From the NCBI RefSeq assembly GCF_900111495.1, contig NZ_FOIU01000001.1:2108001-2172000 (forward strand): a DNA stretch of 64,000 bases. The letters run 5' to 3'. This document shows, one piece after another, positions 1 through 8,688 of the stretch (its first letter is position 1; every line of letters begins with the position of its first letter). The notes under the pieces were generated by a model. It saw only the letters and a program-made list of their open reading frames with translations, was not told the origin of the DNA and did not search any database. Position numbers and translations under genes: made by a program. This DNA is from Chryseobacterium wanjuense. GTDB taxonomy: Bacteria; Bacteroidota; Bacteroidia; Flavobacteriales; Weeksellaceae.

Positions 1-2
1 TA

Positions 3-1571
3 GATGCCGCCAGTACTCCGATGTGGCACGTGATGGATAATATTACGGATATCGGCTATGCAAGACCGGGAACCAATTACACATCCCCTATCACAAGTTC
101 TCTTACCACGACCAATGCATTGGCCATAAAACCTTGGGAAGTTCACTATCAGACCATTGCAAGATGTCACGCCGTACTCGATAAACTGGATGGAATTGCA
201 GGAATTACCGAAGCACAAAAAGCAGAACTTGGTTCGGAATTAAGATTTATCCGAGCTTACTGCTATTCTCAGCTTATTGAGCTTTACGGAGATGTTCCCC
301 TACTAAAAGCATCAGTTACATTGAATAATGCCAATGTTCCCAGAACGCCTGTTGCAGAAATTCAGCAGTTTATTATTGATGAGCTTGGAGCTGTTGCCCC
401 TCAGCTTCCGATCTCACAATCGCAGTTTGGAAATGTGCGCGCATCCCGTATCGCAGCCTTAATGCTAAAAGCCAGAGTCGAGCTTTATTCTAAGCAATAC
501 GCAGCAGCGGCGGTTACTTCAAAACAGGCTTTAGATGCAGCGGCAGGGGTTTATAGTTTGACACCATTTAATGCTTCTGTGAATTACGCAGGTAAAGATC
601 ATACCGTAGGAGAGCCGGATCCTAGTAATATATTTGGCCACAGCGGTTTTTCTAACAGCAAAGAATGGATTTGGGTTGCCGAATACAACATTAATGTACC
701 CGGATATCTTCATAATCAGCAATATTATGCAGCATCCCGTTTGGGTAAAGGAGTTTGCTACTGGGGGCCGACTCAAAACCTTATTGATTCTTATGAAATG
801 ACAGATGGTTTATCCATACTAGAATCTCCTTTGTACGATGAAACAAACCCGTTTAAAGACAGAGATCCGCGTCTTGATATGTATGCTGTACGACCACATT
901 CAAGATATTTGGGATACCAATTTGAACCGAATACATCTTTCGTAAAAATCAACAATTACTGGTCAGCCGGAGCGCCAACACAGGTTGCCAATGCTGATGC
1001 TACCAATGCCTATCGCTCTTTCAGCGGGTATCTTTGGAGAAAAGTGGTGGATATTGCTGATTTTAATTCTACTTCAGTAAGTGGAAATTCAGATTTAGGT
1101 GTTGGAATTTTCAGATTACCGGAATTACTATTGATTTATGCAGAAGCAAAAATTGAGTTGAATCAATTGGATAATTCTGTTTATGATGCGATCAACCAGA
1201 TTAGAACACGTGCAAAAATGCCACTTTTAAACCCCGGAATGTCACAAGCTAAATTGAGAAAAGCCCTTCGATACGAAAGAAAAGTAGAATTGGCCAATGA
1301 CGGACTAAGATGGTACGACATAAGACGTTGGGGCATCGCCAATACCGTGATGAACGGATATTTATACCTGAACCGCAACGCAAACAACTGGACAAAATCT
1401 GCCATAACAGGCTTTGATGAAAGTGCAAATCCTATCTATAATCAATCTCAGGCTTCGGTATATTTCACGACGCAGCAAGTGGTTTATAAAATCAATAAAG
1501 ATGAATACTGGCCGATTCCGCAGTCTGAAATGGATGCAAATCCTAATTTAAAACAAAACCCCGGATATTAA
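3..1571 (+). CDS. SusD/RagB family nutrient-binding outer membrane lipoprotein (5' truncated)
   Basis: The reading frame is open to the left edge, so the signal peptide and N-terminus lie outside the window; about 520 C-terminal residues are present. SusD-like features are visible: an N-terminal TPR-like helical part (H-Y-Q-T-I-A-R-C-H-A-V-L-D near the start, then L-R-F-I-R-A-Y-C-Y), and the typical C-terminal region with L-R-K-A-L-R-Y-E-R-K-V-E-L-A, W-Y-D-I-R-R-W, and an end reading Y-W-P-I-P-Q-S-E-M then N-P-N-L-K-Q-N-P-G-Y. SusD proteins bind substrate at the cell surface above a SusC TonB-dependent channel. The susC gene should lie just upstream, outside the window. The adjacent phosphoesterase gene suggests a phosphorylated substrate, but that is inference. 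Confidence 0.93.
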   Translation, partial: DAASTPMWHVMDNITDIGYARPGTNYTSPITSSLTTTNALAIKPWEVHYQTIARCHAVLDKLDGIAGITEAQKAELGSELRFIRAYCYSQLIELYGDVPLLKASVTLNNANVPRTPVAEIQQFIIDELGAVAPQLPISQSQFGNVRASRIAALMLKARVELYSKQYAAAAVTSKQALDAAAGVYSLTPFNASVNYAGKDHTVGEPDPSNIFGHSGFSNSKEWIWVAEYNINVPGYLHNQQYYAASRLGKGVCYWGPTQNLIDSYEMTDGLSILESPLYDETNPFKDRDPRLDMYAVRPHSRYLGYQFEPNTSFVKINNYWSAGAPTQVANADATNAYRSFSGYLWRKVVDIADFNSTSVSGNSDLGVGIFRLPELLLIYAEAKIELNQLDNSVYDAINQIRTRAKMPLLNPGMSQAKLRKALRYERKVELANDGLRWYDIRRWGIANTVMNGYLYLNRNANNWTKSAITGFDESANPIYNQSQASVYFTTQQVVYKINKDEYWPIPQSEMDANPNLKQNPGY

Positions 1572-1586
1572 TTATAAAAAGAATAT

Positions 1587-2690
1587 ATGAAGAAGAATAT
1601 ATCACTATTGCTTGTACTGCTTTCTGCAGTACTTTTTGGACAGGAAAAATTTCACGCTCCAAAATTAGACAACGAAAAATCCTGGAGTATCATTCTGATC
1701 CCGGATACACAAAACTATGTAAAATGGAATCAAAATCAGCCCATTTTAGATCTTATGGTAAGATGGATTGAGGACAATATTTCCACCCTCAATATTAAAA
1801 TGGTTTGCCAGGTTGGAGATTTGGTGGAACATAATAATATTCTTAATCAGGGATATGACGGAGATCAAAGTGCCGATGATCAATGGAAATCGATACAATC
1901 AATTTTGGGAAGATTGAACGGAAAAGTACCTTATGTAGCAGCAACCGGAAATCATGACTTCAGTATTAATGAAGAAGGCAGAAGATTTTCCCGTTATAAC
2001 GAGTTTTTTCCTTCTAATTTTAATCGTTTAAATCAGAAATATTTAGCTCAAAACTTTTTTAATGATGCTGGAGCTCCAAGCATGGAAAATTCTGTTTTGG
2101 AACTTAAAGGATTAAATGGCCAAGACTATTTATTTTTAAGCCTTGAATTTGCCCCTAGAAATAAAGCGTTGGAATGGGCTAAAAAAGTGCTGGATATGCC
2201 TCAATACAAGAATCATAAATCAATTTTAATCACCCACGCTTTTCTGAATGAGAAAGACAAGAGAACGGATAAAGAAAATTCATGGTTTATGTACGAGCCT
2301 TTTCTGGTAAACAATGTTCCTCAAAAGTCAAAAACCATCGCCCTTCCGGAGTCTAATAACGGTGAGCAAATCTGGCAAAAACTGATACAGCCTTCTCAAA
2401 ATCTTCAATTGGTACTAAGTGGCCATATCTCTGGTGAAGGTTTCCGTGTAGATTCTAATAAATATGGAAAAAACGTAAACCAGATGCTTTTTGATATGCA
2501 GAGTGAAGGCGGAGGTCATCGTAATGGCAACGGCGGCGACGGCTGGCTCAGAATTATTGAGTTTTATCCTGATAATAAAACGGTAAAAGTGAAAACCTAC
2601 TCCCCTCTTTTCGGGATTTCTCCCGTTACTCAGAAAAATGCTTATAAGACGGATTCCAGAAATGAGTTTGTTTTTAAGTTTTCGGAATGA
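1587..2690 (+). CDS. secreted calcineurin-like metallophosphoesterase
   Basis: A 367-residue protein with an N-terminal Sec signal peptide (cleavage near F-G-Q-E, residues 18-20). The metallophosphoesterase metal-binding blocks appear in order: I-P-D-T-Q-N (Asp40), V-G-D-L-V-E-H-N (Asp78), a G-N-H-D block around residue 120, L-I-T-H-A, and S-G-H-I-S-G-E near residue 280. Members hydrolyse phosphate esters with a dinuclear metal centre; the substrate here is unknown. The gene starts 15 bases after the susD stop and probably shares its transcript, so it may process a phosphorylated ligand taken up by the SusCD pair. A hairpin terminator follows at 2738-2766. Confidence 0.92.
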   Translation: MKKNISLLLVLLSAVLFGQEKFHAPKLDNEKSWSIILIPDTQNYVKWNQNQPILDLMVRWIEDNISTLNIKMVCQVGDLVEHNNILNQGYDGDQSADDQWKSIQSILGRLNGKVPYVAATGNHDFSINEEGRRFSRYNEFFPSNFNRLNQKYLAQNFFNDAGAPSMENSVLELKGLNGQDYLFLSLEFAPRNKALEWAKKVLDMPQYKNHKSILITHAFLNEKDKRTDKENSWFMYEPFLVNNVPQKSKTIALPESNNGEQIWQKLIQPSQNLQLVLSGHISGEGFRVDSNKYGKNVNQMLFDMQSEGGGHRNGNGGDGWLRIIEFYPDNKTVKVKTYSPLFGISPVTQKNAYKTDSRNEFVFKFSE

Positions 2691-2737
2691 TGATAGAGAA
2701 TGATTAAAAATAAAAATCTAGTACAATTAACATACAG

Positions 2738-2766
2738 AGGAGGCCAGCTACAGCCTCCTTTTCTTT
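2738..2766 (+). terminator. intrinsic terminator after the susD-phosphoesterase operon
   Basis: A perfect 7-bp GC-rich stem (AGGAGGC / GCCTCCT) with an 8-base loop is followed by TTCTTTT, 48 bases after the phosphoesterase stop. Confidence 0.75.
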
Positions 2767-2786
2767 TGCTGTAATTTAGCATATCG

Positions 2787-3770
2787 TTAAATATGAAATA
2801 TTATTGAACCCTTAGTACTCCCTGATTCAAGATCCTGATGAGCTTTTGCGGCTTCTGCCAGAGGATAAATTGTAGGATTAATATCTCCCAATGTACCGTT
2901 GCGTAATGCTTCAAACATATCTGCTGCAGCAATATTCACACTGGCTTTGTCCGGAAGATAGCTTCCCAACGTAGGACGGATCAACTTGATTTCCTTCGCA
3001 TTTAAAATTTCATTATTAATTTCCGGTGTTCCTGAAGAAGAGCCGAATAACACGACGGTTCCGCCACTTTTGACCACTTCCAGAGATGGATTAAATGTTG
3101 CCTTTCCGACCCCATCAAAAACAGCATCTACTCCATTACCTTTTGTAAAACTTTTTACAGATTCAATTAAATCTTCTTTGTCGAGGGCAATAACGTGATC
3201 GATTCCGTTATTAAGTACATAGTCTTTCTTACCACTGCTTCCGACTGTTCCTATCACTGTAGCTCCCAAAGCTTTTGCCCATCTGCTTACCAATGAACCG
3301 ACTCCTCCTGCTGCCGCGTGCACCAATATTACATCTCCCTGCTTTACCGGATATGTCTGTTTAATAAGCATTCTTGCGGTAAGACCTTTCGCCATAACTG
3401 CAGCTGCCTGATCAAAAGATACATCCTCCGGAAGTTTTATCAGTTCTGAGGCATCAATCAGTCTACGTTCTGCGTAAGCTCCCAGCGAGAAAAAATAGCC
3501 CACTCTGTCACCTGCTGCAAACTCTGTCACGTTTTCACCTACAGATTCTATAACTCCTGCAGCTTCGACACCGATGGTTGCAGGAAAGTTGCTCAACGGA
3601 AAACTTCCATTCCGAAACATAACATCCACAAAATTGAGTGCTATTGCTTTTTGTTGAATTAGCACCTGATTTCCTGTCGGTTGGCCAATTTTTTCTACAT
3701 CATATTCAAGTACTGATGGTGAACCCTGTTTTTTGATCCGGATAACTCCGCTTTGATTATTTGTCTCCAT
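2787..3770 (-). CDS. NADPH:quinone oxidoreductase (zinc-independent MDR/QOR family)
   Basis: 327 residues, the usual size for the QOR branch of the medium-chain dehydrogenase/reductase superfamily. An N-terminal GroES-like part (G-V-E-A-A-G-V-I-E-S-V-G-E-N-V around residues 70-84) precedes a Rossmann fold with the nucleotide-binding run A-A-A-G-G-V-G-S around residue 150 and the family phrase D-A-V-F-D-G-V-G. The protein should reduce quinones or enones with NADPH in the cytosol. It is divergent from a Crp/Fnr-like gene. The shared intergenic region carries an FNR/CRP-type palindrome at 3856-3869, centred about 66 bases upstream of a plausible start point for this gene, so redox or electrophile control is likely. 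Confidence 0.92.
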   Translation of the reverse strand: METNNQSGVIRIKKQGSPSVLEYDVEKIGQPTGNQVLIQQKAIALNFVDVMFRNGSFPLSNFPATIGVEAAGVIESVGENVTEFAAGDRVGYFFSLGAYAERRLIDASELIKLPEDVSFDQAAAVMAKGLTARMLIKQTYPVKQGDVILVHAAAGGVGSLVSRWAKALGATVIGTVGSSGKKDYVLNNGIDHVIALDKEDLIESVKSFTKGNGVDAVFDGVGKATFNPSLEVVKSGGTVVLFGSSSGTPEINNEILNAKEIKLIRPTLGSYLPDKASVNIAAADMFEALRNGTLGDINPTIYPLAEAAKAHQDLESGSTKGSIIFHI

Positions 3771-3802
3771 TTTTTTTTAATTTTTAATTAATTTTAATAG
3801 GA

Positions 3803-3810
3803 CAAAGTTG
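3803..3810 (-). promoter_or_regulatory. near-consensus -7 box for the quinone reductase gene
   Basis: The minus strand reads CAACTTTG, 7 of 8 matches to the Bacteroidota -7 consensus TAnnTTTG, with an expected start point near 3796, 26 bases before the ATG. Inferred from sequence only. Confidence 0.35.
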
Positions 3811-3855
3811 CATCAAGCCGAAAACATATACATTGACAAATGCAGTAACTTATTC

Positions 3856-3869
3856 TTGACATTTATCAA
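3856..3869. promoter_or_regulatory. FNR/CRP-type palindrome between qor-like and crp-like genes
   Basis: TTGACATTTATCAA matches the TTGAY-N4-RTCAA layout of FNR-like operators. Its centre is ~66 bases upstream of the inferred quinone reductase start point. Related palindromes occur at 4538-4551 and 19813-19826, both close to genes of the same type. Confidence 0.5.
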
Positions 3870-3870
3870 T

Positions 3871-4521
3871 ATGTTTAAAAATTTTCTTATTTTCATAGTA
3901 TTATTAACCATTAATACTTTTCCATTGGCTTCAGTATCCTTTGAACCACTTTATACTTATATTGAATCTAAGTCTGCACTTACCTTAAGTGATGAAGAAA
4001 AAACATTGATTCAAAATACATTTAAACCCAAGCATCTCCGCAAAAGACAATATCTCTTACAGGAAGGAGACATCTGCAAGTATATGTCCTTTATCGTAAA
4101 AGGCTCCGGGCGAATGTTTTCGGTGAATGAAAAAGGACAGGAAAACATAATGCGCTTTGCTGTTGAAAACTGGTGGCTCGGTGATTATGAAAGTTATAAT
4201 TTCAGCACCCCTTCACTTTATAATATTGAAGTTCTGGAAGATTCGGAAGTACTTATGGTCGAACACGGAAGTATGCAGGAACTCATGAAGGCTATACTGG
4301 CGGTCGATCTGATGATCAAAGAAATCGACAGAAGAGGAGCAGTGGCCACCCAAAAACGAATCCACTCTTCGATCAGCCATAGTGCCGAAGAACGTTATGA
4401 TACCCTCATTAAAAACTATCCGGAATTTCTGAACCGTTTTCCACAAAGTATGATTGCTTCCTACCTTGGGATTTCACCTGAAACACTGAGCCGAATCAGG
4501 AAAAATATGCTGAAAAAATAA
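3871..4521 (+). CDS. Crp/Fnr family transcriptional regulator (cyclic-nucleotide-binding fold)
   Basis: The protein has an N-terminal cNMP-binding beta-barrel (Y-L-L-Q-E-G-D-I-C-K-Y, then V-K-G-S-G-R-M-F-S) and a C-terminal winged-helix region ending in S-Y-L-G-I-S-P-E-T-L-S-R-I-R-K. It aligns along its length with the regulator at 19919-20509. The start is uncertain. The frame is open from 3808, but the operator at 3856-3869 lies in that extension. ATG 3871 would add a hydrophobic stretch absent from the paralogue, and a TTG at 3925 would give an N-terminus matching the paralogue better. No Cys cluster for an Fe-S centre is visible, so it is not a classical FNR. The divergent quinone reductase and the downstream NTF2-like gene are likely targets. 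Confidence 0.88.
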   Translation: MFKNFLIFIVLLTINTFPLASVSFEPLYTYIESKSALTLSDEEKTLIQNTFKPKHLRKRQYLLQEGDICKYMSFIVKGSGRMFSVNEKGQENIMRFAVENWWLGDYESYNFSTPSLYNIEVLEDSEVLMVEHGSMQELMKAILAVDLMIKEIDRRGAVATQKRIHSSISHSAEERYDTLIKNYPEFLNRFPQSMIASYLGISPETLSRIRKNMLKK

Positions 4522-4537
4522 TTCTGATGTCTCTGAC

Positions 4538-4551
4538 TTGACAAAAGTCAA
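4538..4551. promoter_or_regulatory. FNR/CRP-type palindrome upstream of the NTF2-like gene
   Basis: TTGACAAAAGTCAA is a perfect 5-bp inverted repeat with a 4-base spacer. The same 14 bases recur exactly at 19813-19826. It is centred about 72 bases upstream of the start point inferred from a TACCATTG -7-like box at 4604-4611, a position compatible with CRP class I activation. Confidence 0.5.
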
Positions 4552-4659
4552 TATTATTTCTTAATAAAAATCATCGTTGAAATGTGATGGCAACTCTTAA
4601 TTTTACCATTGTAATTTTAAAGAATAACAACAATTAAATAACATTAAGAACCAAATATT

Positions 4660-5022
4660 ATGAACACATCATCAACCCTTCTACAAGACAGTTTATTATT
4701 AATCTGGAACAATCGCAATTCAGCTGAAAGGATAGCTTTAATGGAAAAGATCTATGCCTCAGATATTACATTTTATGAAAGTAATGACAGTGAACCCTTT
4801 GTAGGAAAAGAATCCATTGATCAACTTATTCAGACACTCCAAAAGGACTGGCCTTCCGGTTTTGAGTTCACTCTTACCGACACTCCAAAATCAAATCATA
4901 ATGTACAACAGATCAGTTGGCAACTGGGGATCCCAGGTCAGCAACCTGCTGCTACGGGTATGGACGTTGCCATCATTGAAAATGGTAAAATCAAAGCTTT
5001 ATATTTATTCTTAAGACAATAA
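4660..5022 (+). CDS. NTF2-like / SnoaL-like small protein
   Basis: A 120-residue soluble protein with no signal peptide. The size and pattern fit the NTF2-like alpha+beta barrel: an N-terminal helix containing L-L-I-W-N-N-R-N, then A-S-D-I-T-F-Y-E-S, a middle helix V-G-K-E-S-I-D-Q-L-I, and closing strands ending in G-K-I-K-A-L-Y-L-F. Such proteins act as small-molecule isomerases, hydrolases or carriers; the ligand cannot be deduced. It follows the Crp/Fnr-like gene by 138 bases, and that gap carries an FNR/CRP-type palindrome, so it is probably a target of that regulator. A strong terminator hairpin follows at 5060-5104. Confidence 0.8.
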   Translation: MNTSSTLLQDSLLLIWNNRNSAERIALMEKIYASDITFYESNDSEPFVGKESIDQLIQTLQKDWPSGFEFTLTDTPKSNHNVQQISWQLGIPGQQPAATGMDVAIIENGKIKALYLFLRQ

Positions 5023-5059
5023 CGTTTATATTTTTGAACTTTGTTTTATCAATTTATTA

Positions 5060-5104
5060 ATGTACTTCTACAAGGGAAACATCTGTGTAGAAGTACATTT
5101 TTAT
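5060..5104 (+). terminator. intrinsic terminator after the NTF2-like gene
   Basis: A perfect 13-bp stem (arms 5060-5072 and 5086-5098) with a 13-base loop is followed by TTTTTATT, 38 bases after the stop codon. Confidence 0.75.
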
Positions 5105-5552
5105 TAGTTGTATTAATGTCAATTCGTTGCGGCAAATTAAAGATGAATATTTTCCATTTGTCTGCTCTATTTTCTGTATAATATTTATTATTTCCATAAT
5201 GAATCTCTCGTAATTTTTTTCTTTAATTATATTTAAAAAAGCTTTCAGATAAAGCAGGACTGCTTTTGATATTTCCATTAACATTTATAGATTTTTTTTC
5301 GCTTTTGATCCTATAAATTTTGGAGATAGTTGTGAATAAAAACCTATGTCTTTAAAGTACCGAAAAAATCAAACAGAAGCCCCAAAAGAACAACTAATAT
5401 GTATTTTGTAGAAAAAAATTACTCGTGTATAGAAAAAACTACAAAAATTATAAGTAATTAAATATTTATTGACTTTTTTGAATTATAATATATTCTTAAT
5501 AAGAACTTTCATAATTCATATGCTTCACCAGAAGGAAAATTTTTATCACTTT
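5105..5552. other. AT-rich intergenic gap without a convincing gene
   Basis: About 450 bases between the NTF2-like terminator and the 3' end of the first C1q-like triad. A 75-codon minus-strand frame (5057-5284) ends inside the terminator hairpin and resembles nothing I know. I see no tRNA, strong hairpin or repeat. Confidence 0.5.
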
Positions 5553-6461
5553 TTACTGTTCAACTATAGTTAATGCATTATAAATTCCATTTCCTGAAGT
5601 GTCAAACTGACTTATTGTACCGTCAAACGCAACTGTAATCCAGGTAAAGGGTCTTAATTTATCTCCCTTGTTTAAGTAGACACTTACCGTACATGCCGAA
5701 CCTACCGGAACTGCATTAGGGCTTGCTCCTGTGTCTGAAGCATAGCCATTATTTGTTTTTACCCTTTGTGTAATCGTACCGGAGGAATTTCTGACCTCCC
5801 AAATAGCCTCTGTTTGATTATTTCCTCCGGTATTTACCTGGCTGGATTGCAAAGCAAAAGTAAAAGTTGCAAAGTAAACACCCGCTCTGGGCGCAATAAA
5901 TTCACCTGTAGACGGATTAAAATTAGAAGTAGGCACCCCCGAATCTGAATCTAATTTCTCTGTCCAATTCGTAATATAAGAAGACCTACGCTGAACGATG
6001 CCCGACTTTGTCCCTAATTCTGATGGTACTGTACTTTCAAATACGTACGTATCCTGAGTTGTCTTACTTGCCATTACTACAATACGGGGTTTTCCTTTTG
6101 GAAAAAAACTGATCCAATTGGTGCCATCAGAAAACTCAAGGTATCCCTTTACACCTATAGCTGGACTAGCGATATAACGCAATGCACCTGCCCCGGCCTG
6201 AACCGCAGTTTTATCCGTATTCCCCACCGCTATCGAGCCATTTATGCCGCTGCGCAGGTCTATGGCTACTTTCGGGTTTGTAACCAGTACTCCGATCCTA
6301 CCATTCTTATCGATTATGACATTTCCTGCATCTGTTTTAATTTCGACAGGATTTATAGGATCCTGTACTCCTATTCCTATCTGAGCTTTGAGCTGAGTCA
6401 CAAAAAGTAACATGACGATACCAGCTTTTAATAATCTAATCTTATTTTTTAATTTCATCAT
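5553..6461 (-). CDS. secreted C1q-like domain protein, triad 1, third gene
   Basis: 302 residues with a Sec signal peptide ending near K-A-Q-I-G-I-G-V. The N-terminal part carries the Bacteroidota surface-protein motif G-I-G-V-Q-D-P-I-N-P-V-E-I and a second pass around I-G-V-L-V-T-N-P, followed by A-G-A-G-A-L-R-Y, shared by all three proteins of this triad. The C-terminal ~150 residues resemble a C1q/TNF-like jelly-roll: F-N-P-S-T-G-E-F-I-A-P-R-A-G-V-Y-F, then alternating strands. Its role is unknown; trimeric surface or extracellular binding is plausible from the fold. It lies 9 bases after the preceding paralogue, so the triad should be one transcript. Confidence 0.8.
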   Translation of the reverse strand: MMKLKNKIRLLKAGIVMLLFVTQLKAQIGIGVQDPINPVEIKTDAGNVIIDKNGRIGVLVTNPKVAIDLRSGINGSIAVGNTDKTAVQAGAGALRYIASPAIGVKGYLEFSDGTNWISFFPKGKPRIVVMASKTTQDTYVFESTVPSELGTKSGIVQRRSSYITNWTEKLDSDSGVPTSNFNPSTGEFIAPRAGVYFATFTFALQSSQVNTGGNNQTEAIWEVRNSSGTITQRVKTNNGYASDTGASPNAVPVGSACTVSVYLNKGDKLRPFTWITVAFDGTISQFDTSGNGIYNALTIVEQ

Positions 6462-6470
6462 TTCTAAATT

Positions 6471-7319
6471 TTACAGTTCACTAATGCTTACATTATTTAA
6501 TCTAGCATCATTCAGAGTATTTCTTGCGCTTCCTATATTATGCTTGATACTGAACTTTATTGTATCGTCTTTTTTAAGATTAAAAATAGCATTGCAATTA
6601 CCGCTGATATAATTACTTACCGAACCTGCCTGAAATGCAGGATAAGAATTCACAGTCTTGAATACCGGAATATTCTCAGTATTCTGGTTGCTTTCTATTG
6701 CGGTTTCTATAAATGTATTTTTAGGAATATTTCCGCTTGCTAAGGTTATACTGAAAGAAACCAAATAGAATCCATCACGTGGAGCTTTAAAAATACCATT
6801 GGCAGGATCAAAATCTCCTCCCGCCACGGTTCCCAGATCCACAGTTTCTGTCCAGCCACTTATAAAGGTTGAAACAGAGCTTGAAATACTCTGAACAGAG
6901 CTTTTATTTGCATTGACAAGCGCCTTAGTGGGTGGAGCAAGTGGCAAAGAAATCCATTGCTCACCATCAGAATAATCTAAAAAACCACCCGCATTGTAAC
7001 GTAAGGCTCCGGCTCCCGCTTCTGCAGCCGTTTGGGTATTGGTACCAATGCCAATAATGCCCTCATTATCTGCTGATCGAACATCCACTTTAGTTACAGG
7101 ATTTAATACTCCCACTCCTAATCTTCCTCCCGAGGTTATTACTACATCATTGGATAACTTTGTGGCGTCCGGTATAGCACCATTGTCTTTTCCGGCATCT
7201 ATATGTAGCGGGTGTACAGGATTGGGCGTAAAAAAACCTACCTGTCCGCTCATTTTGCCTGCAGAAAAAATTAAAACATACGCCAGTAATCTATATTTCA
7301 TATTATCTCTATTTTTCAT
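6471..7319 (-). CDS. secreted C1q-like domain protein, triad 1, second gene
   Basis: 282 residues with a signal peptide (cleavage near S-G-Q-V-G-F). It shares with its neighbours F-F-T-P-N-P-V-H-P-L-H-I-D, then G-G-R-L-G-V-G-V-L-N-P and A-G-A-G-A-L-R-Y, and the jelly-roll phrase F-D-P-A-N-G-I-F-K-A-P-R-D-G-F-Y. An ATG six codons downstream (7301) is an equally possible start. Spacing is 9 bases on each side. No catalytic motif is visible. Confidence 0.8.
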   Translation of the reverse strand: MKNRDNMKYRLLAYVLIFSAGKMSGQVGFFTPNPVHPLHIDAGKDNGAIPDATKLSNDVVITSGGRLGVGVLNPVTKVDVRSADNEGIIGIGTNTQTAAEAGAGALRYNAGGFLDYSDGEQWISLPLAPPTKALVNANKSSVQSISSSVSTFISGWTETVDLGTVAGGDFDPANGIFKAPRDGFYLVSFSITLASGNIPKNTFIETAIESNQNTENIPVFKTVNSYPAFQAGSVSNYISGNCNAIFNLKKDDTIKFSIKHNIGSARNTLNDARLNNVSISEL

Positions 7320-7328
7320 AATCGATTT

Positions 7329-8243
7329 TTAATGTTCAATAATGGTGAGATTATTAAATCCATCATCAGGATTTGCAGGATCCGATGAATTACTTGTAAC
7401 TCTAAGTGAAACAGCACCTGATGAAAGATTTTGATATAACCTGGTCACCACCTTCGTCCCCGCAGCTAAAGTAAGCGTAACAGTACTTGAACCTCCTGCC
7501 TGCGTGGATCTTGTAGAATTGGCATCATCTGCAGTACCAGTCATGGACTGGCCGAATGTTTTATATACACTGGCCAAAATATTGCCAGTTACAGGATTAT
7601 AGAACTGTGATTCTACCCTGGAACCATCATTGATAACGGTACCAGTAAAATTAAAGGTCAACAGAAAAGTGTATGTTCCGTCTCTGGGAGCTGTAAATTC
7701 ACCTGTACCCGGAGTAAAACTATTACTCATATCACGAATAACATTCCAGTTTGTAATGACAGTAGCCGAACCCTGCGGTATTGATTGGCTTGTTATTTTA
7801 CGCACAACGACTACCGCTTTTTGAGGGGCAACGTAGGCTTTATTCCAAACCGAGCCGTCCGATACTTCAATTTTTGCTCCTACCGGTATACTCGCCACAT
7901 CATACCGTACTGCACCTGCACCTGCCGCGGAGGCAGCCATTGTCGTGGCACCTAAGCCCACTGCATTTTCCGTATCCGACGACCTCATGTCTAATTTTAC
8001 GATGGGATTGAGAACACCAATACCCATAAATCCATTGGACTTACTGATCATAAGATCATTGGCAACTTGTGATCCCGTTGGTGTTCCGATACTTGCATTA
8101 TCTCTGGCTCCATCTACGTGTAATGCTCCTTTAGGATTTTCGGTACCGATTCCGATCTGAGCATAGAAAAAACCAGAACAACAACAAAAGATTGAGAGTA
8201 TTAATCTTTTATTGATTCCTTTATGTATTTGTATTAACGTCAT
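7329..8243 (-). CDS. secreted C1q-like domain protein, triad 1, first gene
   Basis: 304 residues with a signal peptide ending near F-Y-A-Q-I-G-I-G-T. It contains E-N-P-K-G-A-L-H-V-D-G, M-G-I-G-V-L-N-P-I and A-G-A-G-A-V-R-Y. The C-terminal C1q-like part opens with F-T-P-G-T-G-E-F-T-A-P-R-D-G-T-Y. It is the promoter-proximal gene of the triad. Tandem duplication of this gene type, both here and at 9180-11740, suggests adhesins or ligand binders that diversify within the locus (inference). Confidence 0.8.
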   Translation of the reverse strand: MTLIQIHKGINKRLILSIFCCCSGFFYAQIGIGTENPKGALHVDGARDNASIGTPTGSQVANDLMISKSNGFMGIGVLNPIVKLDMRSSDTENAVGLGATTMAASAAGAGAVRYDVASIPVGAKIEVSDGSVWNKAYVAPQKAVVVVRKITSQSIPQGSATVITNWNVIRDMSNSFTPGTGEFTAPRDGTYTFLLTFNFTGTVINDGSRVESQFYNPVTGNILASVYKTFGQSMTGTADDANSTRSTQAGGSSTVTLTLAAGTKVVTRLYQNLSSGAVSLRVTSNSSDPANPDDGFNNLTIIEH

Positions 8244-8319
8244 TGATTATTGTTATTGTTAATTGAGAAATTCTTCATTGTATATGTGTTTAAATATGTT
8301 TTAGCGAAAAACTGAAATC

Positions 8320-8688
8320 TTACACCAAAAACTGGGTTCTCCATTTCATTATGGTATTCCGGCTCAATTTAAAATGCCTGGCAAGCTGAGAATTATTCAA
8401 TTTATTTTTTTTCTGATATTCTAATATTTGAAAAATTGTCGACTTACTGTAAGATCTGTGGCTCTGGTTAAACTCCCTGTTTTCCTTGGAGTTGTGACTG
8501 AAGAGAATCTCATTGATCTCTATAATATCGAGTGTTGACAGGCTGCCTTTGGATAACAACTGATTACAGACGTCTTTTTTCTCGGGATATTTCAAATTAA
8601 TAAGGTCGGTGTATATTCTTTTATAGTCAGGCCTTTTTCCTTCCTGCCCTATTCTTGTTTTTGTATGGGATGATATTTGTTTATCCAT
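8320..8688 (-). CDS. helix-turn-helix protein, transposase-type HTH
   Basis: 122 residues. The C-terminus is a clear HTH of the transposase/homeodomain-like type: S-Q-L-A-R-H-F-K-L-S-R-N-T-I-M-K-W at residues ~101-117. The N-terminal half is charged and unrecognised. The start overlaps the 3' end of the upstream HTH gene by 40 bases in another frame, so the two are translated together and probably work as a pair. They sit between the two C1q-like triads, which makes a local regulatory role plausible. No DDE catalytic core is present, so this is not an active transposase on its own. Confidence 0.72.
   Translation of the reverse strand: MDKQISSHTKTRIGQEGKRPDYKRIYTDLINLKYPEKKDVCNQLLSKGSLSTLDIIEINEILFSHNSKENREFNQSHRSYSKSTIFQILEYQKKNKLNNSQLARHFKLSRNTIMKWRTQFLV

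Noticed and set aside
5057..5284. 75-codon minus-strand frame
   Set aside because: It ends inside the terminator hairpin of the NTF2-like gene and has a random AT-rich composition.
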